DNA from: Caprimulgus europaeus
Taxonomy: Eukaryota > Chordata > Aves > Caprimulgiformes > Caprimulgidae
Direction: 5' to 3'
Length of the DNA: 64,000 nucleotides
Assembly: GCA_907165065.1 (NCBI GenBank)
Contig: OU015539.1
Coordinates: forward strand, 13,236,816-13,300,815
The translations under genes were made by a program, and so were the position numbers. The notes below the pieces were generated by a model, which was not told where the DNA came from, did not search any database, and saw nothing but the letters and a program-made list of their open reading frames with translations. This document shows, piece after piece, positions 39,301 to 47,090 of this stretch (the stretch's first letter is position 1; each line of letters starts with the position of its first letter).

Positions 39301-42300
39301 TAATTTCTAAGAATTTATGATTTGGCCATTTAGCAGTTTCTTTTCCACTTGCTACTGAAAATGATCACTGCTGATAAATCAAGCTTTCCTTTTCTAGTAG
39401 TACCAAGACTCATTATGATCTTCGACTGAGAAATGAACAAATTCACAATGAGAAAAATGTTTTTTTAAAAAAAAAGTGAAGTTGTTGCCATGTGTAAAAA
39501 CTCACATAGCCAGCAAAAGAGAAATCCACCGAAAGAAAAAATACATCATTATTCTCCTAAAAAAAGTCTTTGGCAGCAAACACTTGTGATCCAAACTCTC
39601 TGTACATGAGATGTAACAGAAAAGAACAAACAATACTGGAAATTAAGTACTCGTATACTCCAAGGATAAAATAGATTTGCATGAAATCAGAACATAACAA
39701 AACTCAAGTATTCAAGTATTTTAATAGCTAATTAATATTCCTCATCTGTTTTTAAAAGCAAATAAAAATATGCAAATATGCAGAACTACCTAAAACATCC
39801 CAGCATGTTAATGAACACCATCTTAATAGTGTTTATAGATTAATCTTTAAAAATAAGTGACTATAACATTAACTCTGTGCATTCAGAAACACTCAGAATC
39901 ACTCTTAGCAAAGATGTTTGATAATATCTGTTATTCAAGACATCCCATTCTGTCTCCATAGTGCTGGTTTTTGTCTATTTTCAAGATAGTTTCCTCACTG
40001 CCTCCCCCAGGTGTGTGCATACACAGGCAGAATTGCAGTATTTACATGTGGAGCTCCAGTCCTTTGTAAATCTTTTTAAAATACTGGAAAATAACACTCT
40101 ATATAGTATCTCCTGTCAAGCAACTCCCTGCTGGTATGTCTACAGAAATCACATTTACCAGCTAAAAGAATTACATGGCCAATATTTGGTTTATAAAAAA
40201 AACCCAAAAAACCCAAACCACTGAACACCACCACATTATTACATCAGCAGCCCGTATTAAAAACGCAATACTCACGAGAGAACACATTCCTTTTCTCTAA
40301 AGGATCAGAAGATTAGTCGACTTAGAAGATCCACATTCATATCAGCAACTTAAAAAGTTCATTTTGTTGGAATCAAATACAACACAATAACACCATGTCA
40401 ATCTGGCTTTAATACTAATAAATCTCCCATTCAGCTACATAAAAAATTAACTGCCCTAGTATTTCTATACGTATAAACATGTCAGATGCTTATTTTGGGG
40501 CTGTTTGGTTTTTCTCCTTTCTTTCCACCTGGTATTTTTGCTGCTATAGTAACCAAATGCAACAGACAAAATAAGATGGCTCCCTCCCCAGAGGTGATAC
40601 ACAGGCTTCATCAGTTGCGCAAAAAAGAGGGTAACACTCATCGGATTAAGCACACTATATATTGTATCTCTGTAGTTCTGTTCTTATATTGAAGTCTTGT
40701 ATGCTTTAACTTTAAAGTACTATCTTTACTTTTGCAAATGTATTACTACCACAAACATATTGTCAAGCTTCTAAAACACAACTACTAGTGTTTGGCAACC
40801 GATACAATTAGACAAGTGGCTTTAAGTGCCTGTTTCTTCCTATCTGTACACCATTATTTAAAGAAATGTTATTTAAAGAAAGATAAAAGAGAGAATAAAT
40901 CTAAACATTACGTACATCTACCCTAAGAAATTCGATCATAGATTTTTTCAGATAAATGCACATGTAACAATGTGGTTAAAACTAAACTGAACACTTGTCC
41001 AGCAGTTCACCGTTAACACCAATTTCTCCACTGGTTGTTTAGGAGAAGTGCTCTTGTGGATTAAGGGTTCATTAAAACATGAAAGATACTGAGATAGTTG
41101 TGAAATGGAAGGAGGCTACCAGAGTGACTTCCAAAGTGTTCAAATTATTTAGAGGTGATCCTGAAAACCGTGAGGTGACCAAGCTAATAGAGGACAAAAA
41201 TAATTCTGAACAAAATCTGAAATGCTGACAGGAACAGATAGAAAAATAATCTTCAGATATGAGTAACCCTGTGATAAGATGCCAAACTAAATTCAGTGTC
41301 AACAGAAAACTAATTCAAAGGAGAAAGAAATTAAAAACATCTCTGCAGCTTTTATGGCTCAAAACAACACTGGCAATCTAAGAAAAGGCTATTTTTAAAT
41401 CTTAGCATAATGAGCAGAAGCAGCCAAAGTATGTTAAGAATTATTAGCAAAGAAACATAGAAGAAAATGTACAATTAAATTCTTGCAAAATACAATGAGC
41501 TCATACACTGAATACTGCGCTCACCTATAATCAACCACTCCATCAGAAAAAGAGACACATCTAAATGTGTCTAATACAGAAAAGCAAGCTCTCAAGCAGG
41601 GCTAGTGAAAGGTACAGAACACATGTCCCATACACTAAGTGACCAAAGCTGCTCAGCTTGGAAATAGAATGAGAGGTGAGGATTTGACAGTAGTCTCAGT
41701 TAAGAATTGGTTAGGAAATAGAGAATTATGAAACACTGCTTCTCAAAAAAATCTAAATAAGAACATGTTTAGGAAGAAGGAATAGCATAAGAATCAAAAG
41801 ATAATGGAATTTAAAAGTTACAGGTTTCAGGCAATACTCTCTTTTTTTATCCTCCAGTTACAATGGAGATGAAGAAATCAGATTTTGGCTTAAAAAGCAA
41901 GATTGATGTGATACTGTTTAAAAGGAGAAATGCCTTGGGAAAAGACTAATGAAATACAGTCTCAGCCTTCTACTGAAAGTATTCAGCAGTTTTCATTTGA
42001 TCAAGAGAGGCAAGGGCATCTGGGTCATAACTGACTCATAATCAAACTAGGATTACATTATTTATTGACATCATTTTCCAAAACTTCTTTCCAAATTTCC
42101 ATGCTAGAACATTGCTTCCTGGATGAGAAATGGCCTGAGCTGTCTGTACACTCATCATTTCTAGATTACTGTAAATTATTTTTCTGATGTTAATGTGTCC
42201 TTTTAATAGATAAATTTGTTGCAGCCTGAAGAAGTTTGTGCTTATGTGTTCCCACTAGCTCCCAGTCAACATCTGGTGACAACTCCTGTCTTTGGCCCTA

Positions 42301-43771
42301 ATCATAAGTTAAAATCCACCCATAAGTAATAAATCACATCACAACAGCACTGAAGAACAAATTGCCATTTATGAAACCCTTAAGAGTGCTACTACTTCCG
42401 ACAGGATTCTTCAGCTAGAGAAAAAAGTACTCTTGGTCAAAAGCATCCCATGAGGGAAAGTTTCCACTGACCACGCAAATCCAGGGACTATCTTTCTGAC
42501 TGTGTCTTGTTTGTGAAAGTCATTTCATCACAAAATATGATCTACAGCACTGATTCCAAACTAACACACGATCAACAACACTGATTCCATACAAATCCCT
42601 GATGCCTGAGGGAAAAGAACTGAAAACATGGCACAGCCCCATTACAATTCCTAGGCCTAAAGACAGGGAGGGGCTAACAGCTGCTTTCTGGGCTTTTCAG
42701 CTGCCTTCTCTGGGCCTCATTTTTCTTAATGCTACACTGCTTTAAATTAAATGTAAATAAAATTAAACATTACATAATTTGAAGCATAAAGTGTTCAGAA
42801 TCATGCAGGCAGCCATGCAGACCACCACATCCAGGCCATTACAGCATGATGCCCAGACTCTGGGAGGCACGGAGGGCTAGAGGCTGCTTCAACAGTGCTG
42901 GAAGACTAGGCTGGAAAAGGAAAAGCCATCTGGTGTTGTCCCATTCCTCTTGTCCTTTGGAGTGGTCTTAGAAGTGATGCAGAACTTTCTCCTGGACTCT
43001 GTTTTGGGAAGACAGCCAGGCAGCCCATTACAGAAGAGATTCCAGGAGCAATCCAGCACGCAGCAAAGATGACAGGAGTAGTTAAAGTGATCCAAACCAA
43101 CACCAAAGACATGCCCAGACACACCAGTTTGAACACATGCCCTCTTTTTAAAAAAAAAATAAAAATCAGGTGATCAAGATAAAAAATGCTTGGAACTAAT
43201 ACTTTTGATTCTATTTCTCCAGAATAAATACCAGCCCAAGGCAGGGAATGTGGAAAATCTTAAATATAAGAAAACCAAGAAATTATAATGGAAATTAGTA
43301 AAATTTTGTTTATTTCAATGTCAATATGTCAATACATACTTTCCATTTTGCTCTAAAGACATTTTACATTTATGTTCTATATATCTGATATTTATGTAAG
43401 GTTAAAGCATCATTATTTAAGTACCCTATTTACATTGTCTTTTTTGTTTGTTTACTTTGGGGTTGTGTGTTTGTTTTTTTAAGATTTGGTAAATCTTTCC
43501 TCTCAAGTCCTAATGTGGAACAGTGCTGGAATTAAAAACATACTGTCACAATGAGAAGTAAATTTTAAAAAATAAACCATCTCTGACATTTTTGCTACAA
43601 TACCAGAAGAACTGTTAAACTACTAAACTACTGTAGTTAAATGTATTACTGTTTTAGATCTTTTGACATGGGTATAAAACTACTTACTCTTCTCGTAAAA
43701 TAAATTCAATATTTTCTGGAGAAACCTGTCCTGTCACAGGATGTCTAAATGACGTGGTCTGATGATTATGG
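175..43771 (-). CDS. PLEKHA7: PLEKHA7, partial gene (17 coding exons)
   Basis: Encodes an adaptor of the epithelial zonula adherens; family knowledge is that it binds p120-catenin, PDZD11, CAMSAP3/Nezha and cingulin-type partners and anchors microtubule minus ends. Exons in gene order: 43771-43688, 36792-36681, 33579-33475, 31724-31652, 30479-30379, 24061-23883, 22110-21625, 16397-15878, 13841-13755, 11454-11401, 7535-7467, 7295-7215, 6158-6009, 5071-4970, 2196-2088, 1034-796, 363-175. Joined they give 913 codons with no stop and consistent phases. Identification rests on close match to remembered human PLEKHA7 stretches such as RPSSMVSETSTA, SGMRTYYFSADTQEDMN and DGTVWQLYEWQQRQQF; PLEKHA5 differs at these points. 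Residue numbers used below count from the first full codon in this window. Both gene ends are outside the window. Sure of the gene; individual edges are by eye. Confidence 0.96.
364..795 (-). other. PLEKHA7: PLEKHA7 intron, 432 bp
   Basis: GT-AG intron between the two proline-rich exons. No repeat or other gene seen. Confidence 0.85.
796..1034 (-). CDS. PLEKHA7: PLEKHA7 exon: proline/serine-rich segment
   Basis: 239 nt, residues 771-850. Starts ERKIVPSFSQSSVPSLPASL, contains SPPPSPVKSPLEVRLYPQPY and ends with PLQSPITLKPKV. Corresponds to the human VPLFPHPPVPSL ... TPLEVRLFPQ segment. Low complexity in P, S and Q; poorly conserved spacer with a conserved PLEVRL(Y/F)PQ motif. Acceptor CCTCTAG, donor GTAAGT at 795. 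Confidence 0.94.
1035..2087 (-). other. PLEKHA7: PLEKHA7 intron, 1053 bp
   Basis: GT-AG intron. No recognisable repeat; open frames inside have no coding character. Confidence 0.85.
2088..2196 (-). CDS. PLEKHA7: PLEKHA7 exon: coiled coil end
   Basis: 109 nt, residues 735-770 plus one base. Reads EKTQIQKDLWRIEDVTAGLS then ANKTNYKTIVDSIKNP. The QIQKDLWRIEDVTAGLS core is also in PLEKHA5 and A6 with small changes. Acceptor CTACAAACATCAG, donor GTAAGG at 2087. Confidence 0.95.
2197..4969 (-). other. PLEKHA7: PLEKHA7 intron, 2773 bp
   Basis: GT-AG intron inside the coiled-coil coding region. AT-rich, with an A-rich tract at about 2350-2385. No mobile element recognised. A missed small exon here cannot be excluded because the exon ending at 4970 differs from human at its 3' end. 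Confidence 0.8.
4970..5071 (-). CDS. PLEKHA7: PLEKHA7 exon: coiled coil
   Basis: 102 nt, 34 codons, residues 701-734, phase 0. Reads EMENAWNEYLKLEKDVSQLK then KALQEQ, matching human; the last eight residues (MNSSLVSQ) differ from the human ending I recall. Acceptor CTGTTAATAG, donor GTGAGT at 4969. A second, weaker donor (GTATCT) lies inside near 4979. Confidence 0.93.
5072..6008 (-). other. PLEKHA7: PLEKHA7 intron, 937 bp
   Basis: GT-AG intron; nothing else seen. Confidence 0.85.
6009..6158 (-). CDS. PLEKHA7: PLEKHA7 exon: coiled coil
   Basis: 150 nt, 50 codons, residues 651-700, phase 0. Contains QLESVLEVLHRQMEQYKDQP and ISYQQRLLQEDLIHIRAEIS, heptad-like and close to human by memory. Acceptor TTTGTTAG, donor GTATGT at 6008. 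Confidence 0.95.
6159..7214 (-). other. PLEKHA7: PLEKHA7 intron, 1056 bp
   Basis: GT-AG intron with one A-rich tract interrupted by CC/CCCC runs at about 6760-6806. Nothing else seen. Confidence 0.85.
7215..7295 (-). CDS. PLEKHA7: PLEKHA7 exon: coiled coil start
   Basis: 81 nt, 27 codons, residues 624-650, phase 0. Reads VKLSVFCEQDRILQDLEDKI then RALKENK. The hydrophobic spacing begins the central coiled coil; the FCEQD motif is shared with PLEKHA5 (LCEQD). Separated from the previous exon by only 171 bp. Acceptor CATTTTCAG, donor GTAAGT at 7214. Confidence 0.95.
7467..7535 (-). CDS. PLEKHA7: PLEKHA7 exon: TGRDTLRERSTKPVKIAESD
   Basis: 69 nt, 23 codons, residues 601-623, phase 0. Reads TGRDTLRERSTKPVKIAESD; the human form I recall is MTGRDLLKDRSLKPVKIAESD. 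Acceptor TTCTTCTCAG, donor GTAAGT at 7466. Leads directly into the coiled coil. Confidence 0.95.
9548..9628 (-). CDS. PLEKHA7: PLEKHA7 candidate cassette exon, IENNGPLINMIYK
   Basis: 81 nt, 27 codons, phase 0 at both ends, between the exons at 11401 and 7535. Reads IENNGPLINMIYKVLKNSAQ and ends SSIH. Acceptor TTTGTTTGAAACAG, donor GTAAGA at 9547. It resembles the KENEP-I-M-H-MIENSA stretch I recall from paralogous PLEKHA isoforms, which also follows a YLD motif just as this follows EYLDLK. Absent from the canonical human PLEKHA7 sequence I remember. Could be a conserved alternative exon or a decaying one; the frame is open and the sites intact. Confidence 0.68.
10283..10625 (+). mobile_element. 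CR1 LINE fragment (reverse transcriptase C-terminal part)
   Basis: Plus strand, antisense to PLEKHA7. The frame starting near 10366 reads HILGCIKSSVASRLREVILL and VRPPLQYCVHFWGPQHTDMD, typical of the end of the CR1 ORF2 reverse transcriptase, followed by CR1-like sequence for KMIRG and the ERLRELGLFS motif. Frame breaks upstream and within, no 3' end reached: an old 5'-truncated and 3'-truncated copy. Confidence 0.93.
11401..11454 (-). CDS. PLEKHA7: PLEKHA7 micro-sized exon: ADDTYIQLKKDLEYLDLK
   Basis: 54 nt, 18 codons, residues 583-600, phase 0 at both ends. The peptide ADDTYIQLKKDLEYLDLK is identical to remembered human PLEKHA7. Donor GTAAGA at 11400 is good. The acceptor is ATCTGAAG, an AAG instead of the usual CAG or TAG, with an interrupted pyrimidine tract, so it may be weak. 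Lies between the two candidate cassette exons. Confidence 0.93.
11455..13754 (-). other. PLEKHA7: PLEKHA7 intron, 2300 bp, with candidate cassette exon
   Basis: Contains the candidate exon at 13260-13379. The remainder is AT-rich with no recognised mobile element. Confidence 0.85.
13260..13379 (-). CDS. PLEKHA7: PLEKHA7 candidate cassette exon, PEELTLLLIRLRR
   Basis: 120 nt, 40 codons, phase 0 at both ends, between the exons at 13755 and 11401. Reads PEELTLLLIRLRRHQAKLAS then IRNYTIAQLLQ and ends in Gln. Acceptor TACCTGCAG is at 13387-13379; donor GTCAGC starts at 13259. The PEELTLLLI-LRRQQAEL core is one I recall from longer isoforms of paralogous PLEKHA proteins, where it occupies this place in the protein. 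It is absent from the canonical human PLEKHA7 sequence I remember. The helix-forming, coding-like sequence with correct phase and sites makes chance unlikely. Confidence 0.75.
13755..13841 (-). CDS. PLEKHA7: PLEKHA7 exon: RRSMPAMGYMTHTVSAPSLHGKS
   Basis: 87 nt, 29 codons, residues 554-582, phase 0 at both ends. Reads RRSMPAMGYMTHTVSAPSLH, near identical to human by memory. Acceptor CTTCTTACAG, donor GTAAGT at 13754. All following exons as far as 4970 also begin and end in phase 0, so any of them can be skipped or added without a frameshift. Confidence 0.95.
13842..15877 (-). other. PLEKHA7: PLEKHA7 intron, 2036 bp
   Basis: GT-AG intron. About 14040-14240 is less AT-rich than its surroundings but matches nothing I recognise. 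An A-rich tract with CC interruptions is at 15268-15314. Confidence 0.85.
15878..16397 (-). CDS. PLEKHA7: PLEKHA7 exon: proline-rich segment, probable p120-catenin-binding region
   Basis: 520 nt, residues 380-553, the largest exon here. Contains PENYHTLPKNTRQPSGSSPP, NLPSDYKYAQDRVSHLKMSQ, DGTVWQLYEWQQRQQF and the proline-rich SVPPSPSDIPPPGPP. PLEKHA5 shares the WQLYEWQQRQ motif, so it is old in the family. From published human mapping the p120-catenin-binding region should begin in or near this segment; that is inference by position. Acceptor ACCTATACAG, donor GTTTGT at 15877. Ends phase 0 after HAVK. Confidence 0.95.
16398..21624 (-). other. PLEKHA7: PLEKHA7 intron, 5227 bp
   Basis: GT-AG intron. 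Holds A-rich tracts near 16423-16440 and 17349-17390 and a 29-bp tandem repeat close to its 5' end. No mobile element or second gene recognised; sequence from 17.4 to 21.4 kb looks unique. Confidence 0.82.
21518..21600. repeat. 29-bp tandem repeat, three copies
   Basis: Units start at 21518, 21547 and 21576 and share GCACTAAATGTATTACCAAC followed by ACATATTTG; the first has one C for T and the last is changed at its end. Begins 24 bp into the intron from the donor at 21624. Confidence 0.9.
21625..22110 (-). CDS. PLEKHA7: PLEKHA7 exon: disordered linker after PH domain
   Basis: 486 nt, residues 218-379. Starts ETEKVDQQAVPQVNH and ends RKSNMAQVEHWVKVQKGD, both close to remembered human PLEKHA7. 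The middle is highly charged, with runs of K, R and E (about residues 255-290), and low in hydrophobics, so probably disordered. It diverges from human more than the flanking exons do. Acceptor TTCTTTTCAG, donor GTTAGT at 21624. A 29-bp tandem repeat begins 24 bp beyond the donor. Confidence 0.94.
22111..23882 (-). other. PLEKHA7: PLEKHA7 intron, 1772 bp, GC-AG type
   Basis: Starts GCAAGT at 23882 and ends TTTTCAG at 22111. AT-rich, with TA-rich low-complexity sequence at about 23590-23630 and 23810-23855. Nothing else recognised. Confidence 0.9.
23883..24061 (-). CDS. PLEKHA7: PLEKHA7 exon: PH domain C-terminal part, with internal duplication
   Basis: 179 nt, residues 159-217 plus two bases. 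Contains SGMRTYYFSADTQEDMNSWI and RAMNQAA, the last strand and C-terminal helix of the PH domain including its invariant Trp. The first 20 codons (AVHTGMRAYIYSKN...) partly repeat the following AEHSGMRTYYFSAD. A second usable acceptor, CTCAG at 24006-24002, would start the exon at 24001, in frame, omitting the first copy. The donor reads AAGAG|GCAAGT, a GC donor; the frame demands this site because the only nearby GT (23878-23877) leads to a stop in the next exon. Confidence 0.94.
24062..30378 (-). other. PLEKHA7: PLEKHA7 intron, 6317 bp
   Basis: GT-AG intron splitting the PH domain. A very strong pyrimidine tract precedes its acceptor at 24062-24110. Holds a solo LTR at 26888-27413. 28240-28470 is relatively GC- and CpG-rich and matches nothing I recognise; the remainder looks unique. 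Confidence 0.85.
26888..27413 (+). mobile_element. Avian endogenous retrovirus solo LTR, 3' end eroded
   Basis: Starts TGTCCTGGTTTCAGCTGGGA, the start of an LTR family common in bird genomes and probably ERVL-related. It continues with AGTGCTGTGTTTTGGATTTA, a TTATTATTATTATTTT run and ATTAAATTGGTTTTATCTCA before a 3' GCTGGCCAGGAC. No internal retroviral genes on either side. The expected final CA and target-site duplication are not clear, so the 3' edge is approximate. Same orientation as the copy at 57131. Confidence 0.85.
30379..30479 (-). CDS. PLEKHA7: PLEKHA7 exon: PH domain middle
   Basis: 101 nt, residues 125-158. Reads SVLGSIPLPSYVISPV then EDRINRKFSFK, matching remembered human PLEKHA7. 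Acceptor ATTCAACAG, donor GTATAG at 30378. Ends phase 0 after Lys, directly before the duplicated segment of the next exon. Confidence 0.95.
30480..31651 (-). other. PLEKHA7: PLEKHA7 intron, 1172 bp, with CR1
   Basis: GT-AG intron in the PH domain; its 3' third holds a CR1 3' end at about 30565-30823. Confidence 0.85.
30565..30823 (+). mobile_element. CR1 LINE 3' end
   Basis: Plus strand. Shows the CR1 3' landmarks: TTGGAGGTTTTCAACACCTG, CTGGATTAAGCCCTGAGCAA, GGTTGGACTAGGCACTTCCC and CCCTTCTGACCTGAATTTTT, ending TTATGACTC in place of the usual ATTCTATGATTC terminus. The 5' truncation typical of LINEs. Confidence 0.93.
31652..31724 (-). CDS. PLEKHA7: PLEKHA7 exon: PH domain strands 2-3
   Basis: 73 nt, residues 101-124 plus one base. 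Reads SGMRLWKRRWFVLADYCLFY, the PH domain phosphoinositide-binding signature K-x-n-(K/R)-x-R: the W-K-R-R-W-F-V-L core carries the basic residues expected to contact the lipid head group. Acceptor TATTTCAG, donor GTGAGT at 31651. Confidence 0.96.
31725..33474 (-). other. PLEKHA7: PLEKHA7 intron, 1750 bp
   Basis: GT-AG intron; no repeat recognised. Confidence 0.85.
33475..33579 (-). CDS. PLEKHA7: PLEKHA7 exon: basic linker and PH domain start
   Basis: 105 nt, 35 codons, residues 66-100, phase 0 at both ends. Reads KVHSFGKREQAIRRNPNVPV followed by RGWLHKQ, the first strand of the PH domain. The basic KR/RR stretch just before the domain is shared by PLEKHA4-7 proteins. Acceptor TTTACAG precedes 33579; donor GTATGC starts at 33474. 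Confidence 0.95.
33580..36680 (-). other. PLEKHA7: PLEKHA7 intron, 3101 bp
   Basis: GT-AG intron. Contains a T-rich GGTT tract at 33985-34020, a somewhat GC-rich unique stretch at about 34940-35230, and an (AC)n microsatellite. Confidence 0.85.
35484..35507. repeat. (AC)n microsatellite
   Basis: An uninterrupted run of about 12 AC units. Confidence 0.95.
36681..36792 (-). CDS. PLEKHA7: PLEKHA7 exon: linker after WW domains
   Basis: 112 nt, residues 28-65. Contains NQRPSSMVSETSTA, nearly identical to remembered human PLEKHA7 and diagnostic against PLEKHA5 and A6. Polar, serine/threonine-rich, probably disordered. Acceptor TTTTCTAG is just upstream of 36792; donor GTAAAG starts at 36680. Ends in phase 0 after PVPK. 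Confidence 0.95.
36793..43687 (-). other. PLEKHA7: PLEKHA7 intron, 6895 bp
   Basis: GT-AG intron. Mostly unique AT-rich sequence; A-rich tract with CC interruptions at 40193-40222. A 168-codon minus-strand open frame at 37615-38121 matches nothing I know. No mobile element recognised. Confidence 0.85.
43688..43771 (-). CDS. PLEKHA7: PLEKHA7 exon: end of second WW domain
   Basis: 84 nt, residues 1-27 plus split codons. Reads HNHQTTSFRHPVTGQ, the C-terminal half of a WW domain including the H-N-x-x-T-T-x-x-x-H-P ligand-binding strand and closing proline, then SPENIEFILRE. It starts with the last base of a codon, probably Asp, from the preceding exon. Acceptor AG is at 43773-43772 and donor GTAAGT starts at 43687. 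This is the most 5' exon visible; the rest of the WW pair was searched for upstream and not found. Confidence 0.93.
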
Positions 43772-45173
43772 CTGAAAGGAAAAAAAAGAAAAAGGAAAAA
43801 AATAAATTAATATTTCTAAACTCAGCAAAATAGGTCTATGATCTCTAAAAGGTAAAACTGTTTATATTGATGCTTTGCTGCTGCTACTCCAGAAATGAAA
43901 CTTATTTCTGAGGTACTTTTCAAGTCAGAAATGTTTTCAGCTCCTTCCTGCATTCTTGTTGACTTTGCCAATGGCACACTGTACCATTTAATTATTAAAC
44001 AAGGTTAACATTTTAAAAGTAAACTAGTTGCAATCCTTAGTCAGGGAGACACACTTGAATTTATGTTTATTTACACCTGACCATTACCAGATTATTTAAA
44101 CATAACATAGAAATTACACAACATAAATTACTGATTTGTAAATTTCACAGAACAGAACTAGTAAAAATAAATTAAAATGGTGCTGGAGAACCTTTTACAG
44201 ATTTTGTAATAATTAATGAGATCACAGAGAGTGATTTTGGGGAAGCCATTTGTTGCATGCTTTTTTTTCCCTTTAGTATGGTATTTCTTCAATTATTTTT
44301 CTTTACCTCTCCATGTAGAAGATCATAGATAACCTTACTTGTTCAGTTGCATGGCCTATATAAAACAGCATAATTTAGTATCTCATGTGAGTTGAATAAA
44401 ATTTGTATTTTCTATCAACTTTCCCCTCAGAGTACTATCCACACGTTTTGCTACCCTCTGTGAAATATTGCTATCCATTAAAGATAATTATTTTATCTCT
44501 CTGTGTAACTATACTTATATAATGAAAAACATGGAGTGAAAAAGCTTAGTTCAAGATAAACTGGTAGTCTTCCCTCCTCCTCAAAGTAGATCATTTGAAT
44601 TAATTGTATAGAAAACATAAGACAGTTCCTAGAGAGTCTCATACCTACGAAGTCTCTTATTCTGCAGCCCTGTCCAAAGAAGCAAGCTAGAAAAATCAAA
44701 AAACTTAAAAGAAATAAGAAATGGAAGATTTTATTTCAGAATTAGAAAGGTCGTGGCTGACATGCTGTTAGGGAGCAGTAGAATTAGTGAGAGTAAGGAA
44801 GCAAGAGCTCACTTATTTAAGGGTCTGAATTTTTAGGGGTTTAGTTAATATTTAGGTAAACAACATCCAAAACTAGAATTCCCATCAAATGCAGCAAAAT
44901 GCAGACACATTGTGAGTATATTCAAAAACCAAAAATAATAAGATTGTTAAATGAATTATACCTCAAAGAGCCAAAAATGAACACTTCATGTATTTTTTTT
45001 GTTTTAAAGACGATTTGGGTTTTTTTCTCCCATAATGTCCGGTGATTTTGGGTCTTACAGATTTGATCCAACTGTCTAGCATAGCAGGAACAGAATAAAG
45101 CATATAGAAATATTTGGGGGTTTGAAAGTAATGAAATACCAAAGAGTTAACAGTCCTTCTGTAAACAACAGCT

Positions 45174-45425
45174 AAAAAAAAAAAAAAATAAAAATAAAAA
45201 TCAAACAGCTTATGCACCCCTCACATTCAAATGTAAATAGCTCAAGACATGACTTGATTTAAAAAAAACCCAACAAAACAGAGCAAACAAAAAAAAAAAC
45301 CCACAACTGAAAAACCCAACCAACCAAAAACCACCAGCAAAAAAAAAAAAAACCAACCTGAAAAAATAACCCAAAAGCCCCACATCATCCACAACAGCGA
45401 ACCCTCCACAACCAAAACCACAAAC
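45174..45425. repeat. A-rich low-complexity block
   Basis: About 250 bp made largely of A runs of 8 to 14 broken by CC and CCC. Strand-asymmetric: almost no T after 45260. Confidence 0.9.
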
Positions 45426-46859
45426 TGCTCACGCTAAGTCCCACTTGGACCATGAACAGCAGAGTTTCCTGTGTTATCAACTTTTCACCCCTTCTCCAAT
45501 ACACCTTGCTACAGCAAGTCATGCAGAAGGGACCAATATAATGCAGACATTAAATGATAAGCTGAAAGCTTTGACAACTTATGCTACACCAAAAGGACTT
45601 TTCTCAGCCTTGCATATTACAAATATTCTAGTCCCACAGCCACTAAAAACTGTGGACAACACATCAGGCCATCAACTACCCCACGGCACCAGCAACAGCA
45701 TTTGCTCCCTGGAGTGGCAAGAGCTGACCCCTGCCACCAAGGCGGGTTAATGAAGTACCTTTGCAGTTTCTAACTCTTCAGTTTTCCCACGAAATCAGAG
45801 ATCAGGAGAAAGTATTTCCAGTAAGCCTGCAGTGCTAACATCTACGAAGCAACCACCATCTTTTTGTCACAAAAGGACTGAGGAGCACTGTTTTCTATAG
45901 AAGCACTTTATGCAAGTTTATATTCCAATTTGGGTGTATATCCAAAGAAAGGAATAAGAACTTGAAGATAATTTTAAAATAAATAAATAAATAACAGTAA
46001 CAATTAAACTCAATTTTCGTCACTCAGTCCAAACAGTTTCAAGCTAAAAATCTTTCCTTTCAAATCAGGACTGAAGAAGTCTGTTTAACCTTTGATACTT
46101 AGGCCAGGACTACTAACAAAAACAGATACCTTGTTAGCTTTAAAAATGAAAGTACATTGTCAGCTTTATTCTCGAGAGGCAGATGAACTGTCAATGAGCT
46201 CTCATCTGCAGGCTTTTAGTCATTAGTAACTCATTCCACAATAAAGACTAAGAAAAAGGACTATATTCCAGAAGCGCTCCACAGTTATTTAAGAAATTAA
46301 GTTACTCATTATACCATACTAATACTTTTACAAATGTTTTACTATTTCCTATGAAATAAATTCACCAGGCTTTCAGAAGATTAATTAGTCCTCTTGCTGT
46401 AATTAAAGAGCAAGTCCGTTACTAATAGCCTAAGTACTACTTGCTAATAATAGAAGTTTCAGCTGGAAAGTAAACACTTCTTGAATATCTGAACAATTGC
46501 ACTTTGGGATGAGTGTTGCATTTTGAATAGTAAGAGTAGAGAAGCAGAAGGATAGTTACATTATTACATAAAATGCAGACAGTAATTTTACAGACAAGGA
46601 GAAGGCATACAAAACCAAAACCTTCTGCAAATTGCTCCTTCAATACTTAAGACCTGATTCAGAAGATGGAAATTATATAATCGCCACTAATAATTAGTTT
46701 TGTAGAACACCGTGGTTTATTTGAATTTGAAAAGTGAGAGTTTAAATGGAGTTTAAATGTTTTGCCTCAGAGGACTCGTTATGAATAAGCGATACCACTC
46801 ACAACAACCTATACACCAGATGGCTAATGCCTTACAACAAGGAATTCAATAGCAGGGCC

Positions 46860-47090
46860 ATTTTTGTCCACAATGAGAGCAGTCAACGTTGGAAGAGGTT
46901 GCCTAGCAAGGCTGTGGAATCTCTATCCTTGAACACCTCCAAAAGGTGGCTGGATAAGGCCCTGAGCAACCAAATCAAAGTTTAAGCTGGTTCCAACTTT
47001 GAAGCTGGCCCGGCTCTGAACAGGAGGGGCTGATCTGATGGGGTCAGAAGGTTCCTTCCAACCTAAATTATTCTGCTCTGTCATTCTCTG
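46860..47090 (+). mobile_element. CR1 LINE 3' end
   Basis: Plus strand. Landmarks: GGAAGAGGTTGCCTAGCAAG, ATCCTTGAACACCTCCAAAA, GCTGGATAAGGCCCTGAGCA and GGTTCCTTCCAACCTAAATT followed by ATTCTGCTCTGTCATTCT, the expected CR1 end. 5'-truncated. Confidence 0.94.

Noticed and set aside
175..43771. Assignment to PLEKHA5 or PLEKHA6 in place of PLEKHA7.
   Set aside because: The linker RPSSMVSETSTA, the PH insertion AVHTGMRA, the ADDTYIQLKKDLEYLDLK exon in this context and the RHTSVRGLKRQSDERKR end fit remembered PLEKHA7; PLEKHA5 has different sequence at each.
45445..45750. 101-codon plus-strand open frame after the A-rich block.
   Set aside because: No recognisable product, no splice or promoter context; treated as chance.
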